Below, piece by piece: positions 1 to 17,256 of a DNA stretch of 64,000 bases (positions within the stretch are counted from its first letter, which is position 1; each line of letters opens with the position of its first letter). Made by a program: the position numbers and the translations under genes. Below the pieces are notes generated by a model, which saw only the letters and a program-made list of their open reading frames with translations, ran no database searches and was not told where the DNA came from. The stretch is from Glandiceps talaboti. Its lineage: Eukaryota; Hemichordata; Enteropneusta; Spengelidae. Location of the stretch: contig NC_135555.1 in the NCBI RefSeq assembly GCF_964340395.1, positions 12,384,746-12,448,745 on the forward strand. The letters are read 5' to 3'.

Positions 1-1006
1 ATAATTTACCTGTGCATATATGAAATCGAACCTAGTAGTACTCAGTTTGAGGGTCTGTGGTATCTCGTACTCCACTAATGAAGTACCACTTGCGCTGTAA
101 ACACATACTACAATACTTAGTTGCGTTAACTAGGGAGAGGAGACAAGTTTCCAAAACCCGTATGCGCGTAAGTCGTAAGCGTGTCAGTCACTAATATTCT
201 CCCTGGTTATTATCATTATTATTTCTTATTTGGGTTGTAAACATTAAGTCCTAATGTGAAAAATGATATTCCATGACTGAGGAAAGTTGTTGTGCTAGTA
301 TAAGTTCTAGATCTAGCAAACACTTAGCCAAAACCCACACCACTTTTTGCTACGAAATGTTACATTTGCTATGCTTCACCTGGCCACGTAGGTAAAATCA
401 TGTAAATGTTTCGGTACCAGTACTTCGCGTCTATGTATCGTTTAGATTTATAAACTTTTACTAGTGTTGTTGGGGCGAGTTGAAAATGGGACGAGTTAAA
501 AATGGGGCGAGATGAAAATGGGGTGAGTTGAAATTGGGGCGAGTTGAAATTGGGACGAAGTGAATCGCAATCTTCATCATAGGCCAAGTTGAAAAAAAAA
601 TTGTTATATTGGTTTGTTGTCATCATTCTCTCTTCTTCTGTTATACACCTAGAGATCATATAATTGTTTCACAAGAGGGCCAAGGAACCAGTAACACATA
701 TTACAGTTGTTACATGTAATAGGTGACCATAGCAAGTGTATTCTGTTGGTTATTGTGACACCATTATTGTATAAAATGAATACAAGGGACATGTTATTTA
801 AAATTAAAATGCTAGAGTACATTGTCCAACCAGACGTATACAAGAGAGCGGAACATCCCCAGTGACACTGTGATTGTACTGAACCATTGTACTCAAGACA
901 ACCTTCTGTGTTTAGCATGCGGTATAATTGAATCGGGTGCAACGTGTGTTGCCACTTGATGTTCATTTTATACGTAGTCCTAGTATCACCTATTCAATTT
1001 ACTTAC
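1..1006. other. Non-coding flank with a 16-bp minisatellite
   Basis: No convincing exon was found here on either strand. A degenerate tandem repeat of a 16-bp unit (GGGGCGAGTTGAAAAT and variants, about six units) occupies 472-565. The rest is AT-rich single-copy-looking sequence. It lies downstream of the SR-rich exon and presumably includes intron or 3' region of that gene, but I could not identify the next exon. Confidence 0.5.
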
Positions 1007-1098
1007 CCGGTCATCGTCTGAACTGCTATAGCTTCGCGATCGAGAACGACGGTCTCGGTCTCTCGATCTGGATCGGGAACGTGATCTCCGTCTACGAT
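1007..1098 (-). CDS. Internal exon of an SR-rich RNA-processing protein (partial gene)
   Basis: On the minus strand this 92-nt segment follows a strong 3' splice site (a C/T-rich tract ending in TTTCAG) and ends at a perfect GTAAGT donor. It encodes about 30 residues, starting RRRRSRSRSRSRDRDRR and ending SYSSSDDDR. Alternating Arg-Ser and Arg-Asp dipeptides are typical of RS domains of splicing factors and their partners. RS domains are nuclear and are phosphorylated by SRPK and CLK kinases. The exon enters with two bases of a split codon and ends on a codon boundary. No other exon of this gene could be identified, so the specific protein cannot be named. An RS-like repeat by chance is unlikely given both splice sites. 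Confidence 0.6.
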
Positions 1099-2015
1099 CT
1101 GAAACAGGAAAGGGGGGAATCGTGATTTACTCTATTCTGAACTGTCTATTTATGGTATTGCAAATTAAATTATATGTACGTTGCAAGTATTATATGCATA
1201 TTAACAACATCTGCACTTATCAACTTCGTTCGCGACATTCTTAAGCGCCATGTACAATGAAAGTGGCACTGGTATAATGCAACGCCGAGACCGTTGACTT
1301 TTGTTTATATTTTCAGCCTTTCTCCGGACACAGAGGGCATGCGGTGCTCGACTCGAAGGAACCAGTTAAACATCGTAAAGGTTACTGCTACAGGATCTAT
1401 TTTACGAAATTCATGCTCTCCCTGTCAATTTTGAGTTTACTTTATCTCTCCAATGAGAAATGTTTCCAAAAAATAGAGAGATAATACCAACCTGACATGT
1501 TGATTTCGCTGAAAGCGTGCTCACAGCAACACTGAGGTGATTTGGCAAGATTCGTAGCACGTGGTTCGTTTTTATATCTCAAAGATATGTCTTCATGATC
1601 TTGGAATTATTGAAATATATCGACAAAATTATCAAATAAACTTTCCATAGAAACTCACATATAACTATAATTACTAATCACACAGTATCTGTGTTGAAAA
1701 TTTGTAATCAGGTCCGGGGCATAGGTGACGAACGACAGTCTACAAATACGAAAATGAACTTTTGTGCCAACATAAGGACGCACTGTGGAGATCCATTGAG
1801 TGCGAGTCAGGAGTCCTGGTTGGGGGTTGTATTCTTTGTAGTTCTCTGGGCATGATTGCAGTACCCGTGCACAACAAATCATTGTTTTTATCGAGTTTAT
1901 AGGTATCAACTAGATGTAACTGCTTGATTTGCAACATATATCACTGGTAACTATTTTTTACTAGTGCAACACGACCTTCGTGAACTAGCCGGCCGTCTGA
2001 TTTTTAACTTCCAGT
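1099..2015. other. Region upstream of the HSDL2-like gene
   Basis: No conserved coding sequence was recognised. A segment at about 1317-1379 (+) has a good acceptor (TATTTTCAG) and a donor (AAAG|GTTACT). It could be a 5' untranslated exon of the downstream dehydrogenase, because the base before that gene's ATG is itself preceded by an acceptor-like sequence (AACTTCCAG). If joined, the reading frame upstream of the ATG would contain a stop, so it would be untranslated. Confidence 0.3.
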
Positions 2016-3323
2016 ATGTTGGGGGCGCTGGTCATCGGTGCGAGTAGGGGGATTGGACGACAGATAGCTATCACTCTTGCAAAGAACGGCTACCAGGTGG
2101 GAGTTGCGGCTAAAACAACGCAAGATACGTCAAAGCTGCCTGGAACAGTGTTCAGTGTGTCAGAAGAAATAAACGCTGCAGGAGGTCAGGCGATACCAAT
2201 CAAGTGCAATGTCCGAAATGAACGCGATATCAAGGAAGCAATTGAAATATGTCTATCAAAGTTCGGGAAACTGGACTTTGTTGTCTACAACGCCGGTGCT
2301 ATCAAATGGGACAAAGTTGTCGATACACCCTTGAAGAGGTTCGACTTGATGCATGAAGTGAATCTCCGAGGCGCATATTGTCTAATTCAGGAAATATTGC
2401 CCAAGTTTCTGGAGCAAAAGTCTGGCAAGATTTTATTGATTTCACCACCGATCTACTCGAGATTCTTCAAAGGAAAAGCGCCGTACGCGGCTGGTAAAAT
2501 TGGAATGACAGTTTTGGTGAATGGTTTAGCTAACGAACTGATGAATACAGGTAGAGTAAACTGTAAATGCGTCATTACCACCAAAACATATGATTACTAG
2601 ATTATGTATACAACTAAAACAACATGTGACAAGACAAGTCCAGAAATTATTATGACGATATCATCTATTCTTTATTCACTGCATGCAACATACTCAGTAC
2701 GGTTAAGTACTATGTGATGAAAACTCACACATTCAAGATTACTTCCAGAAGTATATGCATGACATTATCACGATCTCAACATTTTAACAATTCCTTTATT
2801 TTGTATAGGTGTAAGTGTCTCAGCACTGTGGCCAGCAACTGTGATCGACAGTCACGTGACCAGAGTAATGGGGACTAATAAGGGTTTGATGAGAAACGCT
2901 GAAATCTTCGCTGATGCGTGTCTGGAAATAGCCAAGGACCAAACTGATAGGTAGAATATGTTATCTGTACATTGTGCCAATGTCAACAACAACCAATTGT
3001 CTGGCTCTACATCAAGTTTGGTCTGTCTTTTGAGCTCAACTTCAAGTTCAACATCCCATTGTACTTTACTTCACTTCACTTTACTTCACAATGTAGATAA
3101 TTATGTTGGGTTCTGATTAAAGTTAAACGAAAGGCCATTCTCGAAAATCAGAGCTGATATTTCTTCCGTGACACTGCTAAATATCATCTTGACTGTGCCG
3201 TAAAAGAGGCTGTGGTTTACAACAATATTTATAATGCGTAAATGTGGTTTAATGGCTTTCTCCTATAAAGCTAAACATTAGCATCTTTTATGATATTCTA
3301 CAGGTCCTATTTACACTGCATAC

Positions 3324-3360
<37 letters not shown>

Positions 3361-3566
3361 TAACCCACCTGTCTTTCCTTTTATCCCATAGGTTGAATGG
3401 TCAGGCTTTGCTAGACGAGGACTACTTACGAAGTGTTGGCGTGACCGATTTCAGCAAATATCGATGTGATCCCGATGTTGAACCACCGAGGATGATGCCA
3501 AGACAGATCCCATCACTCAGGGTAGCAGAGGAGGACGAGGCAGTAATGCCAGATGCAAAATTATAG
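2016..3566 (+). CDS. HSDL2: HSDL2-like short-chain dehydrogenase, single-domain form, 283 aa
   Basis: Exons 2016-2550, 2809-2950 and 3392-3566 join in frame through GT-AG introns. The protein is an NAD(P)-dependent short-chain dehydrogenase/reductase. It has the cofactor loop G8ASRGIG14, the NAG-type motif YNAG (residues 91-94), catalytic-tetrad Asn116, Ser143, Tyr157 and Lys161 (YAAGK), and the LISPP segment and AAKT stretch characteristic of hydroxysteroid dehydrogenase-like protein 2. Vertebrate HSDL2 is about 418 aa with a C-terminal SCP2 sterol-carrier domain. Here the frame stops soon after the dehydrogenase fold, so the SCP2 domain is absent. The last three residues, AKL, match a peroxisomal targeting signal type 1, consistent with HSDL2 being peroxisomal. 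The ATG at 2016 follows AACTTCCAG, so an upstream exon could extend the N-terminus. The physiological substrate is unknown. Confidence 0.85.
3136..3226 (+). repeat. Dispersed ~100-bp core repeat, copy 1 (in HSDL2-like intron 2)
   Basis: It starts CATTCTCG and contains CAGAGCTG, CTTCCGTGACACTGC and GTGCCGTAAAAGAGGCTGTG, ending in GTTTACAACAAT. Related copies lie at 9843-9944, 46500-46590, 43422-43465 (partial) and 53717-53812 (opposite strand). Confidence 0.6.
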
Positions 3567-3812
3567 AAAACTGTGAAATCTAGGAAATCTCAATATGACC
3601 GAGAGATTAACATTGACGTGATTAGTTTATGATCACATTGGTATTGACAATGGCAATGACATTCTATCGTGAACAAGTCTTTAATGCGAAAGTAACATTT
3701 TTTTTTACAATGAATCGAATGTTCCTTATGACTAAATTCATTGTTTTCCAAATGGATATGATTTGAAAATGTATTTCAGTGAATCATAGGCAATGTCTAA
3801 TGTCTGTGATTT

Positions 3813-3818
3813 AATAAA
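3813..3818 (+). terminator. Polyadenylation signal of the HSDL2-like gene
   Basis: AATAAA lies about 250 nt after the stop codon, in an AT-rich context and just before a GATGAT/GACGAC simple repeat (about 3830-3897). It is the best candidate 3' end for the dehydrogenase transcript. Confidence 0.5.
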
Positions 3819-4250
3819 GTTCGAATTTATGATGATGATGATGATGATGATGATGACGATGACGACGCCGACGAGCGGTGGCGGCGACGACGACGATTAG
3901 CTTGTACATTATGATATGACTTCTAGGAAGGTAAAGATTCCAGTTACTGCTAGGATAATGTCAGCCACGAAAAGCAATCGTTGCAACGTTACTGAAAACA
4001 AATTTGTCGAACAGGTGTCAAATGTAGCTATGTTGCTATAGCAAGATGTTTGTTAAGCGAGATGATAAACAGTACTGTAACATTTTTTTTCAGCCAGACA
4101 ACGCCATGTTTCAGGTGACATGTTTTGGTTGGTAGAATGAAGAAAATGTCGCCCTCAGCCTAGAATCCCTTCCCGTCCCGAACTAATAGAAATGTATACA
4201 CTAAAATTATCATGTACTGCAGGCTAACTTAGACGGATTGTGTTCCTACA

Positions 4251-4472
4251 TCAAATGACTTTTTCTTCGGTACATGTTTGTTTACAACACAAGTTACGTA
4301 CAATATAGATAACCAAACACAAGATGGCTATCACGTCTAACAAGAAATATTGGATAAAATTCAAATTGAACCCCTCTGCTGAGAGATGCTGGCCGCCATG
4401 TTTGGATGACGTGTTTGATACAGAAGACAGCTGTATACCCTCTATGGATACCGGTTGCGTTTTCTTTTGTAG
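4251..4472 (-). pseudogene. Solitary degenerate UGT exon 4 (left relic)
   Basis: The minus strand matches the last exon of the neighbouring UGT genes, including the GGQHL, FNLNFIQYFLLDV and CCKQT stretches near the membrane helix. Relative to UGT-A exon 4 it has lost about 20 nt around the [10 protein letters not shown] region and a further segment near the RLARIHRD region, which break the frame. The end reads TEEKVI, so the KxKxx ER-retrieval pattern is lost. No matching exons 1-3 lie between it and UGT-A. It marks the left limit of the former array. Confidence 0.8.
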
Positions 4473-4759
4473 CTGAAAGGGTAAAGACAAATAGCACACT
4501 GTAAAATACAATTCTTTGAATTTATCAAATAGAAATTAAGAGTGTTAGTCATTATCTAATTCTCAGTTTTGACACAGAACTTGAATAGTTCGGGATGGGA
4601 TTTATTTCTGAAATACTGGTTTGCAATTATTGAGTTGATATTAATAACAAAAACAAACAAAAACAAAACAAAAAATGAAAAATAACACAAGCTACCGGTA
4701 TTTGAGTAGGTAGTCATGATAGTTTAATGAAATTCCTCATATTCTAAGACAATAACCAA

Positions 4760-5044
4760 TTACAGACTGTAAGAGGTAACAGCAAAATATTCTGCAGCAA
4801 TGCCAATGATCAGTTGTTGAACACGTGTTTCGTCACGGCAAACGTCACAAACTGGCCTGGCACTAACAATAATACGGTATAAATTTCTGACTGTGATTTG
4901 ATACATAGAATCAACATATCTCTGAAATGCGTTTTCTGACCACACTGCAACGTTTTTGTTTTTAACAATCCACCCGCCTCTGCGATTACTTAATTGTAAG
5001 ACAAGTTTGTATTGGGGTGATTTTGGAGAAAAAAATTCGGCCAA
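4760..5044 (-). CDS. Unidentified open segment, possible terminal exon
   Basis: The minus strand is open for about 90 codons and ends in TAA at 4760. It reads like coding sequence, with RRGGWIVKNKNVAVW, ENAFQRYVDSMYQ, RPVCDVCRDET and IIGIAAEYFAVTSYSL. A possible acceptor (TAATCGCAG) precedes RGGW. I do not recognise the family, no upstream exon was found, and it may be a transposon or retrogene fragment. Confidence 0.25.
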   Translation of the reverse strand: MAEFFSPKSPQYKLVLQLSNRRGGWIVKNKNVAVWSENAFQRYVDSMYQITVRNLYRIIVSARPVCDVCRDETRVQQLIIGIAAEYFAVTSYSL

Positions 5045-5104
5045 AAAGAAATTACTATTTCCACTTGAGGAAATGCGTCAGAATCCGATGGACGCCCATG
5101 ATGA

Positions 5105-5560
5105 AAAGTCCAGTCAGACTTATTTCTGCCTTTAGTGCACTTGTATTGATTACTGCTATACACCATCTTGACAGTCCACTGGTGGAGGGGCTATGTATAA
5201 ACTTAAAGGAAAAGTCCAGTCAGACTTATTTTTTGTCTTTATTGCACTTTTATTGATTACTGCTATCAATTAAAGGAAAAGTCCAGTCAGATTTATTTCT
5301 GCCTTCAGTACACAAGTCTTGTATTCTGGTTACTGATATCAATTTCAATATGATTTTGAGTGATAAAATAAAATAGCACTGTGGTAACTTACTCAACTTT
5401 GAAATCTTGTAAACAAGCCCTACTACACTTGACATGTGTTCAGCCAATTTAGGGATTAGGGTTTATAGGGTCGGAAAAAGCTTCTATGATGACATCACAA
5501 ATACCCTTGTTTTTAAAAAAGGACAGGGCTTTTCCTTGAAATAGCGCCACCCTTAGTTTT
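5105..5560. repeat. Dispersed 'GTCCAGTCAGACTTATTT' repeat, partly tandem
   Basis: The head segment (AAAGTCCAGTCAGACTTATT followed by TTAGTACACTTGTATTGATTACTGC variants) occurs about three times in tandem. It is followed by a body that contains TGATAAAAT, CTTGTAAACAAGCCCTACTACACT and GATGACATCACAAATACCC. The same body recurs at 29510-29790 and 38874-39050, and the head alone is tandemly repeated at 11632-11880. Confidence 0.7.
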
Positions 5561-5626
5561 GCATCACTCCTGTCCTGTTCAAGAACATATATAAAAAAAT
5601 TATGTTTTTTTTTTCTAAATAATTAA

Positions 5627-10846
<5,220 letters not shown>

Positions 10847-11332
10847 TATGGTAGTACTTTACACGTGAGGTCTTTGAAAGAAATGAAACCTAAAATACTG
10901 ATTTGACCTTTGACCCCCACGCCAAGCAAATGTATTCTTATCTCTTAAATAATAAGTAAACATTGGTACATGAATGAATGAATGAATGAATGAATGAATG
11001 AATGAACAAATGAGAGCCACGGAAAGAAAGGAGAAAGTACACTCAGCTGCAACAAAAGAAAACAATAAATGAAATTCTGGGCAAGAGGCGACAACAGAGT
11101 TTGATTGGAGCCGCATAATACCATGAGTATACTTGTAATTAGAACATCGCAATCACTATTTCACAATTTGATCAAAACAATTATTCTACAAGTATACCAA
11201 AATATTCAGATTCTACATTACTGTAAAAAAAGCAGACACAGACACACAGACACAGGCATAGACTGTAAGGTATGCCATGACGGGGCGCCCTCACACATTG
11301 GTCATCCCCTTTTATAGATAGAACTAAACAGG

Positions 11333-11363
<31 letters not shown>

Positions 11364-12153
11364 CATACATACATACCCAATAAACAGATATAAATAAACA
11401 ATAAAAAAACCCGTAATGTTTGAAAATACTTGACGACTGACTTGTAGTCCAAAGAATGAATATAGAAGGCATGTCGTTTACGTACATAAAGTAAAATGGA
11501 ATCAGAATTATAACACGAACAACATATTTCTGTATTGAGTCTAAAAATATTACATTGAGAGTAATACGGCCATGTGGTCTAACTGGTAGGAAAATAGTCA
11601 TTGAAGAGTGGCGGAAGCATGATATTGAGGTTTATTTCTGTCTTTAGTACACTTGTATTAATTACTGCTATCAACTTAAAGGAAAAGTCCAGTCAGACTT
11701 ATTTCTACCTTTAGTACACTTGTATTCATTACAGCTCTCAACTTAAAGGAAAAGTCCAGTCAGACTTATTTCTACCTTTAGTACACTTGTATTCATTACA
11801 GCTATCAACTTAAAGGAAAAGTCCAGTCAGACTTATTTCTACCTTTAGTACACTTGTATTCATTACAGCTATCAACTTAAGTTGTACAGATCAAAGAACA
11901 TAACCAAATAACAATTATTTGGAAAAAAATTAACTCAAACCAGTCGTACTCAGAAAATAACAAAAGATATGTATCACAAACGAATACAGTCATTATTATG
12001 TTAATCAATATCACAGATGGATCGAAGCCACAACAGCAACCTGCAGACACACGGAAAAGCGAGGCAGAGTCTTCCTCGTCTGTCAGTTTTGAACTAATAA
12101 TGCACTTGAAACTTGAATAATGCAGTGGATTAAAAATACAAAGACATGTTCTA
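10847..12153. other. Intergenic region UGT-A / UGT-B
   Basis: This contains the UGT-A upstream region and the UGT-B 3' flank. No gene was recognised. It holds (ATGA)n at about 10972-11006, (ATAC)n at about 11336-11376 and a 67-bp minisatellite at 11632-11880. No clear TATA box was identified. Confidence 0.5.
11632..11880. repeat. 67-bp minisatellite
   Basis: Units starting AAAGGAAAAGTCCAGTCAGA begin at 11678, 11745 and 11812, exactly 67 bp apart, with a partial unit before them. The units are nearly identical. The unit is the head of the dispersed repeat at 5105-5560. Confidence 0.95.
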
Positions 12154-14348
12154 TCAGTTTCTCTTTTCCTTTACATCTGTGCGTTTACAACACAAATTAC
12201 ACAAAAATGTGAATACTTTTTTGAGTATAAAAATAGTAGTTAAGAAAAGTAAAAGTAGAAAAGCCATCACATCTAACAAGAAATATTGGAAAATGTTCAA
12301 ATTAAATGCCTCAGCTCGGAGATGCTGGCCGCCATGTTTGATGACGTGTTCGATCCAGAAGACAGCCGTATCCCCTGCCAATATGGGTTTATCCCTATGG
12401 ATTCGAGCTAGCCGCATGGCGTTTTCTTTATAGCTGAAAAGGTGAACAGAAATAACACGAAAATGCCACCATCTTCGATATTGTCTCGAAACATTGAATT
12501 ATTTTGGATTAAGATGTTGTTTCAAGAGTTCTGAATATGGTATTGGGCTTTAAGTACTTTGGTACAATAGGATTTCAAGCGGATAGGCCTGGTACAAGAC
12601 GTCGTATCTCTAATGGTGCATGGAGTATAAAAGTACAGAATTATTTGAAAGTATTTGTAAGCATTCCTGCAACTGTGGGACACAAATAGTGATCAGAAAC
12701 ACAAACTCGTAAAAGTTGTACCATAAACGTTTTAATTTTATTTTTTTCGACACTCACCTTGGATCCTCAACAACCGTCGTTATGGCTTCATACAGTTCTT
12801 TTGAGGTCAATTTAGCAATGTTCACAGTCACAGCCATACCTTTCCTTGTGAGTCTGGCAAAGTTATCATGATGATCACCATACAGTGGTACACCAACCAT
12901 TGGTACACCGTGACACACAGCTTCGTAGATCCCATTCATACCACCGTGCGTTACAAAGGCTTTCGTTCTCGGATTACCTGTTATATTGAGATAGTCATTA
13001 GTATATGTAAGAAATACGTCCGTTACGTGATTTCGAATTCTCTGCTTACGATAGTACGTTAAAGAGAGGTGGGCTTCTGTCAATGGTTTGGTATTTTAAA
13101 TCTTGGTCAATGATTTCATTGGTTTTGAGCGATTTGTCGCCCTCTATCAACGATCATCAGAAAACTGTCTTCAACTTTTGGCGGGCGACAGATACGAAAT
13201 TGATCATGGTTGAGAAGTGGAATACTTGAGGTCATATTGACAAAACTGGCCCTGGCAACCATGGCCACGCCCTTAGCAACAGTGCCCTGGCAACCATGAC
13301 CACGCCCTTAGCAACAGTGAAATGATTTTATAAATGCATCATATCATCTATCAGCCTCAAGCAGGACCTGCAGCACTTATTCAAAACATGAGTTAAATGC
13401 TGTCAGATATGTAAAAGGACACGAGTCCCAGAATCCCACCGCTGCCACCAATGTACGGCATTAATAAATACCTGTGTTTGGATCTCATTGGCTGAGTTGA
13501 AGGCCACAATTCAACCCCAATGATTAGATTGGCACACTCCTGACATCGTCGAGAGTGATTTGATATAGGCTGATACCACAGTACCTAACCCTAACACTAA
13601 CTGTAATCCTAACCCTAACCTGAAAGGCAGCAATGGGATTTGGACCCAGTGGCAGCGATGGGATCACAAAACCACCCAAAATAATGCAATGTTAAGCAAT
13701 ACAATGAGTCAAAGTAAAATGTGACACACCCCCTCCAAATTTTCTAAAATATGGCCCTCCCTGAGAGCCGATTTGTAAAAGTGACCCCCCCCCCCCAATT
13801 CTCCCCATAGGCTCAACTACTAGGGTAATATGTCTGTCTTACAAACCTAATAGATCATTTTGTGGAATCCATTTGGTCAACTTGGTATTGTTACCCAAAC
13901 TTTTAGGTGGTTCTCCTTCATATCTCATGACAACTTTCTGAGGTAGTCTGGCCAACGCTGGTGTCAACATTTCAGCCACTTCCATGTCAGATCCAGGATT
14001 AACTAGTGAACCAAAGGAAAACACTACGATTCCATTGTCGGCAGAGTTAACAAACTCTTCCCATTCCTAGGAAAATGATACATACATGTCATTCTTCAAT
14101 GTTATCAGTTACGTCCCTATTACACGAGTTTGGTATACTGAAATATGATGGGTTGGTGAATTCATTCATTCATTCATCTTTTTGAAAGGTCAACGGCTGA
14201 TCACAACGAATGATGACGTTTAGAAGGTTAGTTCCTCGGGCAAGCTTGTTATCAAACGCGATATTGGCCGTGATGATATATATATATATATAGCTCTCGA
14301 TATCCTTGATGTTGTGTCTGAGCTTATTCTGTAAAAAACATTGACCGT

Positions 14349-14413
<65 letters not shown>

Positions 14414-15919
14414 TGCGTGCGTGCGCGTACTCATGATTCAAACCAGGAGTAATGGGAAACAGATCTCATTACATGCAAATACATGAATTGTATGACCGAC
14501 CTTGTCACTACAATATTTTACCCATAACTCTCTCTGATCTGAACTATAACACAATAAGCTTCCTCAATTAATGCAAGTGTGCATGGTTTCTGTCATTTTC
14601 GAATCGCACTTCGTCACTATCATTTCGTAAAGTACCCATTTTCATCGGGTTTTTTTTTAGTAGAAGGAGCAAGAAGCCTTATACATTTTCCAATAGACTT
14701 TCTTGAAAGGCATGCGGAATATTTGCAAGGAAACTAAGCTAAATATTTCCACATGTTACAATCTCATCAAAGATATTGATTTCTCTCAACATATAATTCA
14801 ACTGTAATTGTTACGATGCTTTCAAATGTTAAGAAATATTTGCCTATCTCTGAAGTTATAAAATAAGAAACATCGAATCATACAAATCGGAGAGCGTTGT
14901 GGGTACAAAATATTGTTCAGTGCTCGTACTCGACTGATGATGTACGTGCTGTTGAAGACAGTCATCTTCACGCCGTTATTCAGGTACAGATTATCGAGTC
15001 AACAAACATTATGTGCACAATGTCACATTATTTTTGATATTCAATAAATCATACTTACATCACTAAGAGGAGACGATTCTTTGGCCATCAAACCACCAAG
15101 AAATACACTATTTGGCATTATAGGTCGGGGGAATTCAAGTGCCCAGTCCACACCAAATAGATAAAGTTCGGCACTCCCTAAAGATTCACGCATTCCCATC
15201 TCAGGTTTGATATTGTGTATCTGTTTTAACTCGTCGTAGGCTGGAAGTATCAATAAGTTCAAGAAGGTAAACCCCACAATGTGGGCCATGAAGTTTTTAA
15301 CACGCTGCAGAAAGTCCATTCTGTCTGATAGTCCCGTCATCATTGCAGGGACATAGGATAATGGTGTTGGCATATTGGTATAGTACGCATCCACGGAAGA
15401 AACGGGTCGATTAGTCGAAACCGTGACAAATGGGAGAGAAAGTTTCTGTGCAATTAACACGTGACAAAATGCCATATTATTCGAGACTATGATATCGAAC
15501 TTGGCAGATTCCAGTCGTTCGAACAACCTCTCGTTTTCAAGCAATGCTTTGCAGTCGTCAAGAAGTACACTTGACATAACCGCCATGTCTTTCACCTCGG
15601 CATTACCTTTAAGAGCTTTAGATGAGAACGAGTCGACCTTGTCATAGAACGACTTATCTGCCTTAGTGTGGTACTTCTCGAATGTGAACAGTTTCTGTGT
15701 CTGTGGTGTCTTCTTCAAGTCGTTGTGATTCTCCCCTAGTAGAAAGGTGACATCGTTGCCGGCGTTTGCAAGAAACTCGCCGATTTTAGACATGTAGAGA
15801 TAGTGACTACTTACGGATGTTCCCGGAAGTACAAATATTTTGTAACTCGAAACACCATCAAATGTCAACATGCATGCGAGAATGTAAGTGACCAATACAG
15901 CAAGCCTGGCGAGAGCCAT
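12154..15919 (-). CDS. UDP-glycosyltransferase (UGT-B), 526 aa, four exons
   Basis: Exons, 5' to 3': 15919-15059, 14066-13847, 12977-12758 and 12433-12154, all with GT-AG junctions and matching phases. The signal peptide ends near residue 25 (GVSS|YKIF). His39 lies in SSHYLYM. Asn147 in VSNNMAFC takes the place of the usual catalytic Asp. Exon 1 ends SPLSD and exon 2 begins [12 protein letters not shown]. The donor signature at 371-399 runs from THGGMNG to GDHHDN, with Asp395-His396. The C-terminal helix (LLDVMAFLLLLFLTTIFIL) is followed by the tail KEKRN. Exon 2 has two local changes, TPALAR for TAALAR and GEPPKS for GETPKS. UGT-C and UGT-D are its closest relatives in the array. No disabling mutation is seen. 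Confidence 0.92.
13250..13319. repeat. 35-bp tandem duplication
   Basis: Two adjacent copies of a unit beginning CCCTGGCAACCATG and containing CCACGCCCTTAGCAACAGTG, differing by one base. It lies in UGT-B intron 2. Confidence 0.85.
13586..13810. repeat. Telomere-like tract and dispersed repeat
   Basis: 13586-13621 contains interrupted CCCTAA units (telomere-repeat-like). It is followed by a repeat with TGGCAGCGATGGGATCAC, AATAATGCAA, GTCAAAGTAAAATGTGAC and C-rich stretches. A second copy of this repeat is at about 45930-46195. Confidence 0.6.
14348..14413. repeat. (CA)n microsatellite
   Basis: About 65 bp of CA repeat with one interruption, in UGT-B intron 1. Confidence 0.95.
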
Positions 15920-17256
15920 TGTATTGGTTTACGATTTCCTACGTTTTAAAAACGTTACATCATAGATTCATTGGGATCCAGGGCATGCAACCAAGATACT
16001 GCTGGTATATGAATAGTCAGCTAAGCACGTGCCGTCAAGTCATTGTCCTTGTGTCTGTCTGGCTGTCTGTCTGTATGTGGTTTGACCTTCGATCCCGCTC
16101 CGAACATACTGATTTATGGGTAAACTGGTATACTGATTTATGGTAAACTGAAATGGCATACACAACGTACATACTACTAGTTTTAATACGTTCACCTACA
16201 AATTCGAAGTTCCCCTGGTATTTCATGTTCACATAAAGAGGCTATACATGTAAAACTGTTCTTATCAAACCATGAAATGTAATACAACTTCAAGTCTCTA
16301 CTGTTCCAACATGCTGTGCTATTAAGCAATGCGAGTGTTTACTATTCCTGTTTATAATATAGTGACTAATAAGCCCGGTGGGCTGGGTGATGTGTTTGCT
16401 TTCTGATATTGTTATTGCCAATTTGTAAAATGTATATCACATGTCACTATAATAAACAACCTTATAAAGTTTCCTTTTCGTCAACGATCTGATGTCGGCA
16501 CACAGGCACTTGTTACCCGAGATATGTATCAGAATGTTTCTATCAGAATATGATAAAATGTCGATAATATCGATAATATTGACGTATTTAGCCAACTATG
16601 TATGAAAGGGCTAAAATTACACTTGTTTCTGTGATCGCGCACATATTAGACTAATATTTCGCGGTGAGTGGACTTGCGCGATCACAGAAACATATCTCGG
16701 GTAACAAGTGCTATGTGTGACGGCAGTTGTATCATTGTCTTGTCTGTCTGACTGTCTGTCTGTCTGTCTGTCTTGTCTTGTCTTGTCTGTAAAAGCATAA
16801 ACCCTCCACGTTAAAGGGAGCTTGATGTACTTATCATTGGTTCCCATCCAAGCCAGTTCCTAAAACATCTCTATATTTGAGAACTGTAGAAATAGATACT
16901 TAGTCTCAGTATTGATGATGAATGGAAATACTTACAGTATTAGAAAGACGATTTGAGTACATACCCAATTTGAGAAATTATTTCAATCCATTTATTTATT
17001 TATTACACATAACACCATAAGTAACCTCTGTACATACTGTCTGAAACACAGTATCATACAGGTCCTATCTGAAATTACAAAATAAATCCTGTTCTCACGA
17101 AATTATGAAACATATACATGTCCATGCATTATTTAAATCGAGTCCCGTTGTAGCACACGAAACAGACAACATGGAATACAACCTATCCTGGACTATTAAT
17201 GAACTTGGAATGTGGAAGACCTTGAACAATACATTGGACTAAAAAGGTGTGTTCGA
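15920..17256. other. Intergenic region UGT-B / UGT-C with small foldback
   Basis: No gene was recognised. 16501-16527 and 16688-16715 are inverted repeats (CACTTGTTACCCGAGATATG and its complement). A second nested inverted pair (TTTCTGTGATCGCGC at about 16625 and its complement near 16677) lies inside. A CTGT/CTTGT simple repeat is at 16737-16790. Sequence just upstream of UGT-B exon 1 resembles that upstream of UGT-C and UGT-D. Confidence 0.6.

Noticed and set aside
649-966. Minus-strand open frame of 105 codons
   Set aside because: Low-complexity composition, no recognised motif, no splice support.
12146-12433. Plus-strand open frame of 95 codons over UGT-B exon 4
   Set aside because: It is the antisense of a conserved exon and recurs over exon 4 of every UGT copy (for example 17249-17536 and 22766-23053). 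The minus strand has the family match and splice sites.
13586-13621. True telomere or chromosome end
   Set aside because: Only a few interrupted CCCTAA units flanked by ordinary gene sequence. At most an interstitial remnant.
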